DNA of 64,000 bases from Spiroplasma sp. SV19 (GTDB lineage Bacteria; Bacillota_I; Bacilli_A; Mycoplasmatales; Mycoplasmataceae). The position numbers and the translations under genes are program-made. The notes beneath the pieces were generated by a model. It ran no database searches. It saw nothing but the letters and a program-made list of their open reading frames with translations, and had not been told where the DNA came from. The stretch lies in contig NZ_CP045455.1 in assembly GCF_030060925.1 (NCBI RefSeq), positions 992,001 to 1,056,000 on the forward strand, given 5' to 3'. Positions 1 through 10,382 of this stretch are shown one piece after another (positions within the stretch are counted from its first letter, which is position 1; every line of letters starts with the position of its first letter).

Positions 1-581
1 TGTGTTTGGAACATAATAAAGACAATATTTTCAACGCTTTTTGTTTCAGTATTATATGTTGCAAATGCACCATCTTGTCAAGTTCCGTTTTCGCTTGCGA
101 ATCGTTCATCGTTTCCTTGATTCATATGAACATCGTGAACCCCATCAATAGGATCACCATAGCTCATTCCTCATACACCAATTCGATATTTTGAATTATT
201 TAATGTTGGGGTAACAATTTGATTAAATAATGTTTCTAGTTCACTTGGTTGTTCTTTTTCAACATAGGGCAAAATATTGATGTAATTATAATCAAATAAC
301 TTTCCTTTTAAATAATCTAAACAGTATCCATTTTTTCCTCGTGTTAAATTGGTATGAACTGTATCATCTAAAGTAAAACAACGATCAACTATATCGTTCT
401 GAAAGTTTTTACTAACAAAATATAAAACATCATGTGGTTTAATTCGTGAACGAACATTTACATTAACGGTATATGATTGCTCATTTTTATCAATAACCCT
501 CAAATTGAAGTGGGTACTATTTTCCTTAGGATAACAGTCGGTTAAAATTCCTTTTAAAAAAACATAATTATTTTTTTTCAT
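1..581 (-). CDS. DUF2278 (YukJ-like) family protein, 3' end outside window
   Basis: Reading the minus strand from 581 with UGA=Trp gives an open frame that runs off the left edge. After about 130 residues it contains GVWGMSYGDPIDGVHDVHMN, then QGNDERF and NGTWQDGA, the hallmark segment of the DUF2278 (YukJ) family, whose biochemical role is unknown to me. The start at 581 (MKKNNYVFLKG) is preferred over the ATG at 590 because the GGAAGGA ribosome site lies about 9 nt before it and almost touches the upstream ATG. It is divergent from mutM. The C-terminus is cut by the window edge, so completeness cannot be judged. Confidence 0.75.
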
Positions 582-815
582 ACTTATCATATCCTTCCTA
601 TATTTTTAATCTATATGTTATTTATAAAAGATATGTTTATTTTATGAAAATTTTTTTTAAATTACTATTAATAATTTTTTATATCAAATTATTTGCACAT
701 TGATTATAAATAATCGTCAATTATTTGCTTTCTTAATAATGTTCTTAAATTAACATCTTGATTTTTATAAGATATAAAAATAAAATTAAATTATTCATAA
801 GAAAGAGGGAACAAT

Positions 816-1649
816 ATGCCAGAATTACCAGAAGTAGAAACAGTTCGTCGAATTTTAACAAAATATGTCGTGGGGAAAACAATTACTGATTGTCAAATTT
901 TTTGAAATAAAATAATAAAAGCGCCAGCTGATTCAAAGCTTTTTATTAAAGAAATCGTTGGTCAGAAGATTAATCGAATTGATCGGATGGGAAAACATTT
1001 GCTTTTTATTCTTGATGATTATGTTCTAATTAGCCATTTACGAATGGAAGGAAAATACTTTTTTACTAAAAAAGATGAACCAGGAGAATGACAACATATT
1101 ATGGTTCTATTTGAACTTGATCATCAATTTCAATTACGTTATCATGATACAAGAAAATTTGGAACAATGCATTTATATCATAAAAGTGAATATTTACAAC
1201 AAGCACCATTAAATAAATTAGGATATGAACCATTTGATGCACGTATTACTGTTTCATACTTAAAAAATGCTTGGCAAAATAAATCACAGCCAATTAAAAC
1301 AACATTATTAGAACAAAATGTCGTTGTTGGGATTGGTAATATTTATGCAAATGAAATTTTATTTGCTTCAAAAATCCATCCCGGTGAAAAAACTAAAAAT
1401 TTAACAGATCAAGATTATCAAAATATTATTGATAATACAAAAGTTGTTCTTCAACAAGCAATTAATGAAGGAGGAACAACCATTGCGACTTACCATCCTG
1501 AACCAGGAATGGATGGCAAATTTCTTCAACAATTAAAAGTTCATGGGCGGAATAAAATGGAGTGTTTTAATTGTCAAAATAAAGTTGATAAAATTTTTGT
1601 TAATGGTCGTGGGACTTATTATTGTAATTATTGTCAAAAATTAAAATAA
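816..1649 (+). CDS. mutM: Formamidopyrimidine-DNA glycosylase (Fpg/MutM)
   Basis: A 277-residue base-excision repair glycosylase/AP lyase that removes 8-oxoguanine and formamidopyrimidines. It begins MPELPEVETVRR, with catalytic Pro2 and Glu3. The middle holds the helix-two-turns-helix region (VVVGIGNIYANEILF), and the end has a four-Cys zinc finger (MECFNC ... YYCNYC). Length matches the family (about 270-280 aa). Two in-frame UGA codons are read as Trp, which supports code 4. The start follows GAAAGAGGGA at about 5 nt. It is followed by a hairpin at 1652-1683 and seems monocistronic. Confidence 0.95.
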
Positions 1650-1651
1650 AA

Positions 1652-1683
1652 AAAGGCATTCCTTTAATAAGGAGTGCCCTTTA
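1652..1683 (+). terminator. Hairpin after mutM
   Basis: AAAGGCATTCC and GGAGTGCCCTTT pair (one bulge, one G-U) around an 8-nt loop directly after the mutM stop. The stretch that follows is A-rich, not T-rich, so termination efficiency is uncertain. Confidence 0.5.
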
Positions 1684-1719
1684 GAAAAAACTATGAAAAA
1701 ACTATTTACTAACGGATAC

Positions 1720-1811
1720 CTATCTTTGGGTATTACCTTTTAGGAGGCCCATCCATCAGGTAATGATAAGTTATGTTTGTTTACTATATGTTGCCATATA
1801 GTAACTTCATA
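1720..1811 (+). other. Structured intergenic segment upstream of fba
   Basis: The 339-base gap between mutM and fba holds several nested inverted repeats: ATACC/GGTAT near 1722-1738, TTACC/GGTAA closing a G/C-rich loop that contains GGAGGCCCATCC (about 1734-1764), and a perfect 10-bp stem TTACTATATG/CATATAGTAA at 1781-1804 extended by GTTATG/CATAAT. This could be a small RNA or an fba leader. I do not recognise a known family. The rest of the gap (1812-1970) is AT-rich promoter-like sequence with TATAAT-like boxes near 1945. Confidence 0.35.
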
Positions 1812-1988
1812 ATAACATAGGATTTTAAAAGCGGAACAAAATTTTGGCAGATTATTATTTTTTAGTTTTTTTTTTGGTAAATTTTGGTAAATTAAATAAA
1901 CTTAAGAAAATACTTTGTTTTAAGCGATTTTTTAAATAAAAAGTTTATAATAATAATGTGAGATTTTATATTTAGAAGGGACAAAATT

Positions 1989-2879
1989 ATGGGACAAAAA
2001 TATCATACAAAATTAGTTAATGCTAGTGAAATGATTAAAAAAGCACATCAAAATAAATATGCGGTTGGACATTTCAACATTAATAATTTAGAGTGAACCA
2101 AAGCATTATTGGAAGTGGCACAAGCAACAAATACACCAATTATTTTAGGTGCTTCAGAAGGAGCAATTAAATATATGGGAGGTTATAACTTAGTTGTTGC
2201 GATGGTTAATGCCTTATTAGATTCATTGGAAATTACAGTTCCAGTGGCTTTACATTTAGATCATGGTCAGTCAGTAGAAAGTTGTAAAAAAGCAATCGAT
2301 GCTGGGTTTTCTTCAGTAATGTATGATGGTAGTCATCATCCATTTGCAGAAAATATGACAAATACAAAAGAAGTAGTAAGTTATGCAAAAGCGAATGAAG
2401 TTTCAATTGAAGCTGAAATTGGAACAATTGGTGGCGAAGAAGATGGTGTTGTTGGGGCTGGTGAAATTGGTGATCCAAAAGAAGCTGCTGAAATGGTTGC
2501 AACCGGAATTGATTTTTTAGCAACCGGAATTGGAAATATTCATGGTCCATATCCAGCGGGATGACCAGGATTAAATTTTCAAGCACTAGAAGACATTCAA
2601 GCTGCTGCTAAAATTGGGATGGTGTTACATGGTGGAAGTGGAATTCCACAAGAACAAGTTAAAAAAGCAATTTCATTAGGAATTAGCAAAATTAATGTTA
2701 ATACTGAATTACAAATTGCCTTTGCTGCGGCAACAAGACAATATATTGAAGCGGGGAAAGACAAACCAGAAAATGGGAAAGGGTTTGACCCACGTAAATT
2801 ATTGAAACCAGGTTATGAAGCAATCAAAGCAACCTTTGATGAATTAACTACATGATTTGGTTGCAAGGGTAAAGCTTAG
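1989..2879 (+). CDS. fba: Class II fructose-1,6-bisphosphate aldolase
   Basis: A 296-residue glycolytic enzyme that cleaves fructose-1,6-bisphosphate to DHAP and glyceraldehyde-3-phosphate. Family signatures are visible: N-terminal AVGHFNINN, HLDHG (catalytic Asp and zinc His), YDGSHHPFAEN, EAEIGTIGGEED, the phosphate-binding VLHGGSGI, and INVNTELQIA near the end. The start follows AGAAGGGA at 8 nt. UGA-encoded Trp residues occur internally and six codons before the end, so the gene extends to the TAG at 2877-2879. It is followed by a good terminator and is probably monocistronic. Confidence 0.95.
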
Positions 2880-2880
2880 A

Positions 2881-2909
2881 GGACATTTCAATTTTGAAAT
2901 GTTCTTTTT
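2881..2909 (+). terminator. Rho-independent terminator of fba
   Basis: ACATTTCAA (2883-2891) pairs with TTGAAATGT (2894-2902), followed by CTTTTT. Confidence 0.85.
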
Positions 2910-2973
2910 CTGAGAGTTTATTTTCTAACGATGTTAATGTTATATTTATTATAGGACTCAGGAGGGAGAAAAA

Positions 2974-4641
2974 ATGAGTAGAAATAAAAAAACGGGTGCT
3001 GATATTGTTGTTGATACTTTAATCAACCAAAATGTTAAGTATATTTTTGGAATTCCCGGGGCTAAAATTGATAAGGTTTTTGATGTTTTAGTTGATCGTG
3101 GACCAGAACTAATTTTAACAAGACATGAGCAAAATGCTGCTTTTATGGCTGCAGCAGTTGGTAGAATTACTGGGGAACCAGGAGTTGTTTTGGTTACAAG
3201 TGGACCAGGTGCTTCAAATCTTGCCACAGGTTTGGTAACAGCTAATTCTGAGGGTGATCCTGTTGTAGCAATTGCAGGAAATGTTAGTCGCGAAGATAGC
3301 TTAAAAAGAACACACCAGGCAATGGATAATGCTGCTTTGTTTCAACCAATTACAAAATATAGTAAAGAAGTAGTTCATCCAAATAATATTTCCGAAGCAT
3401 TGGCGAATGCTTTTCGTGAAGCAACAACGGGACGAAAAGGGGCTGCTTTTGTTTCATTGCCACAAGATATTGTTAATGCTGAAGATATTAATCATGAGGC
3501 GTTAGTTCTTTCATCTAATTATGATTTAGGTTCAGCATGTGATGAGAAAATTATTAATTTAATTGCTGAAATTAAACAAGCAAAATTACCAGTTCTATTG
3601 TTGGGAATGCGTTCTTCTGATGCAGTTACTACAGCGGCAATTCGTAAAATTGTTGAAAAAACAAAATTACCTGTTGTTGAGACTTTTCAAGCAGCAGGAG
3701 TTATTTCCCGCGATTTAGAACAACATTTTTATGGTCGTGTTGGGTTGTTTAAAAACCAACCAGGAGATATTTTATTAGATCATGCTGATTTAGTTATTGC
3801 CATTGGTTATGACCCGGTTGAATATGATCCCAAAGTATGAAATAAAAATAAAGATAGTAAAATTATTCACATTGATGAAGTAATTGCTGATATTGATAAT
3901 TATTATCAACCAACATTAGAACTTGTTGGTGATATTGCTAAAACTTTGCAAAAATTTGCAGTTGGGTTTGATAAGTTAACGTTAGCATCAAATGAAAATA
4001 AGGTTTTAGATAATTTGAAAACAAAGTTAGAAGATGGTCAAAATTTAAAACATAGTGAAAAATCTGATTTAACACACCCGTTACATATTATTCATACTGT
4101 TCGAAAATTAATTAGTGATGATATGACGGTTACTGTTGATGTTGGTTCATTATATATATGAATGGCTCGTCATTTCCGTTCATATGAACCGCGAACATTA
4201 TTATTTAGTAATGGGATGCAAACATTAGGAGTTGCTTTGCCATGAGCAATTGGAACGGCCTTAGTTCGCCCAGGCAAAAAAGTAATTTCAATGTCAGGTG
4301 ATGGTGGTTTTTTATTTTCAGCAATGGAATTAGAAACTGCCGTTCGTTTAAATTTACCAATTATTCATTTAATTTGAACTGATGGGACTTTTGATATGGT
4401 TGCATTTCAACAAAATATGAAATACAACCGGACATCGGGAGTTGAATTAGGGCCAGTGGATTTTGTTAAGTATGCTGAAAGTTTCGGTGCAATTGGAATG
4501 CGAGTTAACCATTCAAGTGAATTAGAAGATGTCTTTAAAAAAGCGCTTGCTGCTAATAAACCAGTTGTTATTGATATTCCAGTTGATTATAGTGAAAATA
4601 TTTTATTAGGAAAAACATTATTAGAGAAAGAAATCTATTAG
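2974..4641 (+). CDS. alsS: Acetolactate synthase, catabolic AlsS type
   Basis: A 555-residue TPP-dependent enzyme condensing two pyruvate molecules to 2-acetolactate. The N-terminal TPP-binding domain shows [12 protein letters not shown] and [12 protein letters not shown] (conserved Glu), the middle domain follows, and the C-terminal TPP domain carries [15 protein letters not shown] and [13 protein letters not shown], a pattern of catabolic AlsS rather than the anabolic IlvB. No regulatory subunit gene is adjacent, which also fits AlsS. The start follows GGAGGGAG. alsD begins 2 nt after the stop, so the two form an acetoin operon. Confidence 0.92.
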
Positions 4642-4643
4642 TT

Positions 4644-5366
4644 ATGATGCAAAAATATGGGAAAATTTATCAATTTTCAACAATTACCAGTTTAGCAGCG
4701 GGTAACTTTGATGGTGTGCTTGATTTCGATACTTTATTAAAGCAAGGTAATTTTGGATTAGGAACTTTTGATCATTTGCATGGTGAATTAGTGGTTTTAG
4801 ATGGGAATGCATATCAATTGAAAGCAGATGGGAAGGTTAATTTAGTTAATTTAGAAATGACAACACCGTTTGCTTCAGTGGCATTTTTTGAAGTGCATAA
4901 GAAAATTGTTATTTCACAACAATGTAATTATGAAGCAGTACAAAAAATTATTCTTGAAAATTTACCAAGTTTTAATTTATTTTATGGCATTAAGATTAAT
5001 GGTTTGTTTTTAGACATGAAAACCCGAACTGTTTCTTGGCAAGAAAAACCATACCCAACATTGTTAAAAGCAACCGCGCAACAAGCGGTGGTTGAAGTTA
5101 AAAATGTCACAGGCGATATTGTTGGATTTTGAACTCCTGCTTTTGCAAATACTTTGGGGGTAGATGGTTTTCATTCCCACTTTATTAGTACAACAAAAGA
5201 TACTGGTGGTCATGTTTTTGATTTTATATTAAAAACAGGGGTCATTGAAATATGTTATTTTTCAAAAATTGATTTAGAATTGCCAACAACTGATGATTAT
5301 TTAACTAAAGCGTTAATGGGTAAGGAATTACAAAAAGAAATTGAATTAGCTGAAAAAGCAAAGTAA
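4644..5366 (+). CDS. alsD: Alpha-acetolactate decarboxylase (AlsD/BudA)
   Basis: A 240-residue enzyme converting acetolactate to acetoin plus CO2, downstream of AlsS. The zinc-binding histidines are present as FHSHF (His177, His179) and GGHVFDF (His190), with the same 2- and 11-residue spacing as in characterised BudA proteins. Length is typical (about 240-255 aa). One internal UGA is Trp. The start lies 2 nt after alsS with a second ATG next to it, so coupled translation is likely. The unit ends in a strong terminator. Acetoin formation diverts pyruvate and lowers acid load. Confidence 0.93.
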
Positions 5367-5385
5367 TATTTTTAATTAAGTTATG

Positions 5386-5434
5386 CTTAAAAATCTTTAC
5401 AGGGATTTTTAAGTTTTTTTTTTTTTTTTTTTTT
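5386..5434 (+). terminator. Terminator of the alsS-alsD operon
   Basis: CTTAAAAATC (5386-5395) pairs with GATTTTTAAG (5404-5413), followed by an unbroken run of 21 T (5414-5434). Confidence 0.9.
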
Positions 5435-5442
5435 GCAATTTC

Positions 5443-5471
5443 TTGCTTTTTTTTTTTTTTTTTTTTATAAT
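5443..5471 (+). promoter_or_regulatory. Poly-T spacer promoter of the lipoprotein gene
   Basis: TTGCTT (5443-5448) is followed by exactly 17 T and then TATAAT (5466-5471). The whole spacer is homopolymer (20 consecutive T from 5447 to 5466). Length change by slipped-strand mispairing would alter the -35/-10 spacing, as described for mollicute surface-lipoprotein promoters. Phase variation here is inference. Confidence 0.75.
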
Positions 5472-5508
5472 GAAAAAGAAGAAGTATATTACTTTTGGAG
5501 GATTAAAA

Positions 5509-7089
5509 ATGAAAAAATTATTAAGTTTATTAGGGGTCTTTGCCCTAAGCACAACTGGGGCAATTACTGTCGTAAGTTGCAGTTCAAAAGCAGACAACAA
5601 TAATGGTGATGGATCAGAAGAAATCGATGATAGTCATAAGGATGTTGAAATTTTAAATAAAATTAGTGAAAAAGTTAGAGAAAGTTTTGAGAATTTATCA
5701 TTTAAAGAAGATATAGAACGAAATAATCCGTATATGTTAGTAGCATATACCCGAGTTTCTGATAGTATAAAAACCTATCAATTAAATGATAACAATCAAG
5801 ATGATTTAACAATTAAAAATGAGTTTTTAACAACCTTTCGGGCAGTTTTTGATAATGTTAATCGTGAAATTAAAAATGAGTATTCAAATTATTATCCAAA
5901 TAGTAACCCTGTTTCGTTTAAGGAAAGTGATGTTATGATAAACTTAAACTTTATTGATATTCAAAAATTAATTACGTTATCAGGGTTACCTAATATGGAT
6001 GGATTGCAAGCTGTGGCAATTAATATTAATATTAAATATGCAGTTAAATTTAAAGAATTAGTAAGTGATAATGAATATCATGCATCGTTTAATATGACAA
6101 CAGATTTAAAAAAATTTAATTTAGTTAAAGGAGGAGCTTTAAGTTATTTTAATCAAAATATTATTGACTTTTATAAGGACAAGAATCAAATTGATATAAC
6201 TATTGGTGACTTTAAAACTTTATATGATACTTTTAATCTTGATTATAAAAAAGATTTAACTACAATAGATAATATTTATAAAAAAATATTAACTAATTTT
6301 ATTCAAAGCAATACAAACTTAAAGGATATGATTAGTTATAATAAAGATAAAGCATTTTTAGAAAGACAAACTATTTTGTTTGATAGTAATAATGAACGTG
6401 GGTTTTATTATAATGGTGGTAACCCAACTGTATCTGGTGCTTCACGATTAGATAAATGAATTAAAGATAATAATGTTGCGGAAGCAAAAGCAACTGATTT
6501 TGTAAGTTGATATATAAAGTCAGTAGTTCCAAAACTTGCTACTGAGTCAAAACTTGAGTTAGGAAAATTTAAATTCTCATTAGATTATATTAATATTTTT
6601 GGTATGACATTATCTGGTTATTTTAGTAATAATAATACTGATTTTATATCAACAGTTATTTTAACAAAAGAGAAATTAGAAGCAAAAATAACTAATTTTG
6701 CTAATATTGTTGTTGCCTTTTTAAAATATTATAAAGTAAATTTTACAGGAGAGTATCATTTTAATGTCTCTAATAACATATGGAACAATTTAGTTGCAAA
6801 ATATTTGGATAATAAATTAACAAATTATTCATTACCAGTAGCTTTATTTAAAGAATTTACTAGTGATCAAGATATCATTAATCAAAATTTCACAGACTTA
6901 GATTTGGTTACTTTTAAACAAGTAACTGGTTGAAGTATTTGAGAAGTGGCTTATGATAAAAATAAAAATCTTTTTTGGTTTAATGGTGGTGGACGTGATG
7001 CGAGTTTTGTTTTCGGAAGTTCGGAATTTTATTATATGCCGTTTTATTATTTATGAAGTAACCATCGTTATGTTGTTACTAAGATATAG
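5509..7089 (+). CDS. Surface lipoprotein, paralogous to 43980 and 45951
   Basis: A 526-residue protein that starts MKKLLSLLGVFALSTTG and has a lipobox ending VVSC, so it is a predicted membrane-anchored lipoprotein. It shares ordered motifs with the two 545-aa lipoproteins at 43980 and 45951: an N-terminal helical segment, FDNVNREIKNEYSNYY, a VxINLNFIDI strand, and a C-terminal IWEVAY...G segment. Function is unknown. The ATG at 5509 has GGAGG at 7 nt. Four UGA codons are Trp. Expression is probably governed by the poly-T promoter just upstream. Confidence 0.88.
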
Positions 7090-7130
7090 ATTTTAAACAA
7101 TTTCAAATAACTTAATTTTAATTAAAAAGT

Positions 7131-7166
7131 GCCTTCATTGCATATTAAAATGAAGGTATTTTTTAA
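7131..7166 (+). terminator. Terminator of the lipoprotein gene
   Basis: CCTTCATT (7132-7139) pairs with AATGAAGG (7149-7156), followed by TATTTTTT. Confidence 0.8.
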
Positions 7167-7402
7167 TTTAAAGCTTTTTATTACAAATAAGACTTGTTTG
7201 GTCGTAGTATTTTTAAAATTGATATTGATTTAAATAAGATTATGATTTATATTTCATGGTCTAATATTGTAATAATTATTAAAATGATGTTACAATTTTT
7301 TCAATTAATTTTACAATTTAGTTATTTATATTATAAAATTAAATTATAAAGTAAAATAAAAATTAAATTTTAGACAATAATTGAAAGGGAGGACAGTAAT
7401 AG

Positions 7403-10066
7403 GTGACATGATTTAACAAAACAAGTAAAGAATTAGAACAAGAATTTGAAACAAGTTTAAGTTCAGGGTTATCTTTAGAACAAGCACAAGCAAAATTAGT
7501 TAAAAATGGTAAAAATGAATTGCCAAAACCAAAAAATAAGCATTGAAGTTTAATTTTTTTATATTCCTTATTAGATCCTTTGTCAATCCTTTTAATTATT
7601 GCTGGTGTTGCTTCGGTTGTGATTGAAAAAGTTGTTAATAATAGAATTCATGTAATTGATTTTATTGTGATTTTATGTATTGTTTTGTTAAATGCTTTTA
7701 TTCAAACAATTGAGCAGGTTAAAGCAAAAAAATCATTGGAATCATTGAAAAAAATGACGATTCCAGTTGCTGTGGTAAAACGGGATGGTAATATTATTGA
7801 GATTCCAGCTAATGAATTGGTTGTTGGTGATATTGTTATTTTAGAAGCTGGAAAGTATATTCCCGCAGATATTCGTATTTTAGAAGCAAGTAATTTGTTT
7901 ATTGATGAAGCTGCTTTAACGGGGGAATCAGTCCCGGTTGAAAAAAATAGTAATATTTTAACAAAACAAAAATTGGTTTTAGCTGACCAAACTAATATGG
8001 CTTTTATGTCAACGTTTATTACAAATGGGAGAGCAATAGGGATTGTTGTTGCTAATGCTGTTAATAGTGAAATTGGTAAAATTGCAGCGGGAGTAGTAAA
8101 AGCAAAACAAGAAAAAACCCCTTTACAAATCCGATTAACAAAATTAACGAAAGTAGTTAGTATTTTTGCTGTTTTATTAGCAATTTTTGTGTTTGTTTTT
8201 TTCTTACTAACTGATGAAAATAGTTGGCCAGTCAATTTAATGACGTCAGTTACAATTGCCATTGCTGTTATTCCAGAATCATTAGTTGTTATTGTATCAG
8301 TTATTTTATCCTTATCAGTGAAGCGAATGGCTCGCGTTAAAGTTATTGTCAAAAAATTAGATGCTGTTGAAACATTGGGGTCAGTCAATGTTATTTGTTC
8401 AGATAAAACAGGAACCTTAACGCAAAACAAAATGACAGTTAAGGAAGTAATTTTTAATAATGAAACAATGAAGGAAAGCGCCTTTCGTTTTGAAACGGAT
8501 AATCGAGCAGCGCTTCATTTTATTAATTGTTTAACATTATGTAATGATGCTATTAATCAAAAGCAAGAACGAATTGGTGATCCAACTGAAATTGCTTTAA
8601 TTGATTTTACAAGAAGGTTTACGATTAATGAAATTAAATATCGTGAACAATATAGGCGGATTTTAGAAATTCCGTTTGATTCTGATCGAAAATTAATGTC
8701 AACTGTTAATCGAGTTAATAAACAAGAATTTGTCTATACAAAAGGAGCGCTTGATCAATTATTAAAACATTGTCATAAAATTTATTTAAATAATAAAATT
8801 ATTCCTTTAACTGCTGTCATGAAAGAAGAACTACAACAAAAAGTTTTAGAGTTATCAAATCAAGCGTTACGTGTGTTGGCTTTTGCGTTTAAAGAATACG
8901 ATAAAAAAGAAGTGGAAAGTGATTTAATTTTTTTAGGAGCCGTTGGAATGATTGATCCACCACGTCCCGAAGCAGTTGAAGCGGTTAAAAGAGCACATGA
9001 AGCTGGTATTAGAGTAATTATGATAACAGGAGATCATAAAGCAACAGCTTTGGCAATTGCAAAGGATTTAAGCTTAGCAATTTCAGAAGCAAATGTTATT
9101 TCTGGCCATCAAATTGATAGTATGGATAATAAAGAATTACAAGAGAAATTTAAAGATGTTTCGGTTTTTGCTAGAGTCAATCCTGATCATAAAACAAGAA
9201 TTGTTGAGTGTTTGCAATCAATGAATTATGTTGTATCAATGACTGGTGATGGGGTTAATGATGCACCAAGTTTAAGCAAAGCAGATATTGGTGTAGCAAT
9301 GGGAATTACGGGAACTGATGTTTCAAAAGAGGCCGCAAATATTATTTTACAAGATGATAATTTTTCAACAATTATTCGTGGTGTTGAAGAAGGTCGAAAT
9401 GTTTATCATAAAATCAAACGGGCAATTGCTTTCGTATGTGCCGCACAATTGGCGAATGTTTTAGCATTTATTATTATTTCCGTTTCAACACAAATTAAAC
9501 CGTTTGATTCGGTTAATATTTTATGATTTAACTTGGTTGTTGAAACATTAATGGCAATTCCAATTGGTTTAGGAGACAATGATAATCGTCTTATGTTAGA
9601 TAAGCCACGAAATAAAAAAGAATCTTTTTTCACTAATAGTTTAATAACGATTTTATATTTAGCATTTGTTACAGCTGGGGTTGTTATTGCAACATTTTTT
9701 ATTGGAAAAGAGCTCTTTAATAATGTTGAAGATGCTAAAATTGCAACAATTTTAGTGATGGCGTGTTCACCAGTTATCTTTGCTTTTGCTATTCAATTAC
9801 CAAACTATAAGATTAAAGCTCATCATAAAATGGAACCAACTAATTATTATTTATTAGGAGCATCATTGATTGCTTTAACATTAAACTTTTTAATAATATA
9901 TACCCCAGGGCTAAATCTGATTTTTTTATCAACAGCTAATGAAAATAATTTTGGGACTTCGCCGTTATTATCCTGACAAATGTCAATTATCTCATTGGGA
10001 ATGATGGTTGTACCATTATTACTATTATTAGCCTATGATGCTGTTCGTAAATTAATTGGACGATAA
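7403..10066 (+). CDS. P-type Ca2+-transporting ATPase (P2 type)
   Basis: An 887-residue cation pump in the membrane. It shows the cation-ATPase N-domain, the actuator motif TGES (173-176), a transmembrane PES-type metal site (AVIPESLVV), the phosphorylation motif DKTGTLT with Asp334, KGALDQLL in the nucleotide domain, MITGDHKATA, and the hinge TGDGVNDAPSL near residue 613. C-terminal helices complete a SERCA/PMCA-like layout. Calcium is the most likely ion from similarity; the ion is not proven. The start is GTG with GGGAGG 10 nt upstream; no in-frame ATG precedes the conserved N-terminal region. It is followed by two terminators. Confidence 0.9.
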
Positions 10067-10098
10067 AAATAGTTATTTAAATGCAACTATTTTTATTT
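10065..10098 (+). terminator. Terminator of the P-type ATPase gene
   Basis: AAAAATAGT (10065-10073) pairs with ACTATTTTT (10086-10094), overlapping the stop codon and followed by T-rich sequence. Confidence 0.75.
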
Positions 10099-10124
10099 AG
10101 TTAAAACGGGTGAGTAAAAAAGAT

Positions 10125-10162
10125 ACGGGTTTTTCCGAAAAGGAAGAATCCGTTTTTATTTG
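10125..10162 (+). terminator. Second strong hairpin at the prophage edge
   Basis: A 12-bp stem ACGGGTTTTTCC (10125-10136) / GGAAGAATCCGT (10142-10153), with two wobble pairs and a 5-nt loop, followed by TTTTT. It insulates the host gene from the prophage. Confidence 0.8.
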
Positions 10163-10260
10163 TTAAAAACAAGCTTGTTTATTATACATTTAATTAATTT
10201 GTTGGAATAGTAGGTTATTCCACTGTGACAAATCGTTTTCAGTGTGTTTTTTTCTACCCC

Positions 10261-10344
10261 AACATGTTAATAAACATGTTAATAAACAAGTTAAAAAATT
10301 AGTTAAATAATATGTCTAATAACATGTTATCTAACATGTTAAAA
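10261..10344 (+). repeat. Seven 12-bp tandem repeats (iteron-like)
   Basis: Units begin every 12 bp at 10261, 10273, 10285, 10297, 10309, 10321 and 10333. The consensus AACATGTTAATA contains the palindrome AACATGTT; units 1, 2, 6 and 7 carry it exactly, units 3-5 are degenerate. The array ends about 25 bp before the first phage ribosome site, so it may be an origin iteron set or an operator. Confidence 0.7.
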
Positions 10345-10382
10345 AACACTCTATTTTTTAACTTAGACTGGAGGTTTTAAAA

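Noticed and set aside
2233-2586. Open frame of 117 codons on the minus strand inside fba
   Set aside because: Antisense shadow of a well-conserved enzyme; His/Leu/Gln-rich composition is an artefact and there is no ribosome site.
7702-8430. 242-codon minus-strand frame inside the P-type ATPase gene
   Set aside because: Shadow of a conserved gene; low-complexity Thr/Ser/Ile content and no ribosome site.
10261-10344. CRISPR-like repeat array
   Set aside because: Units are 12 bp in direct contact with no spacers, and no cas genes are present.
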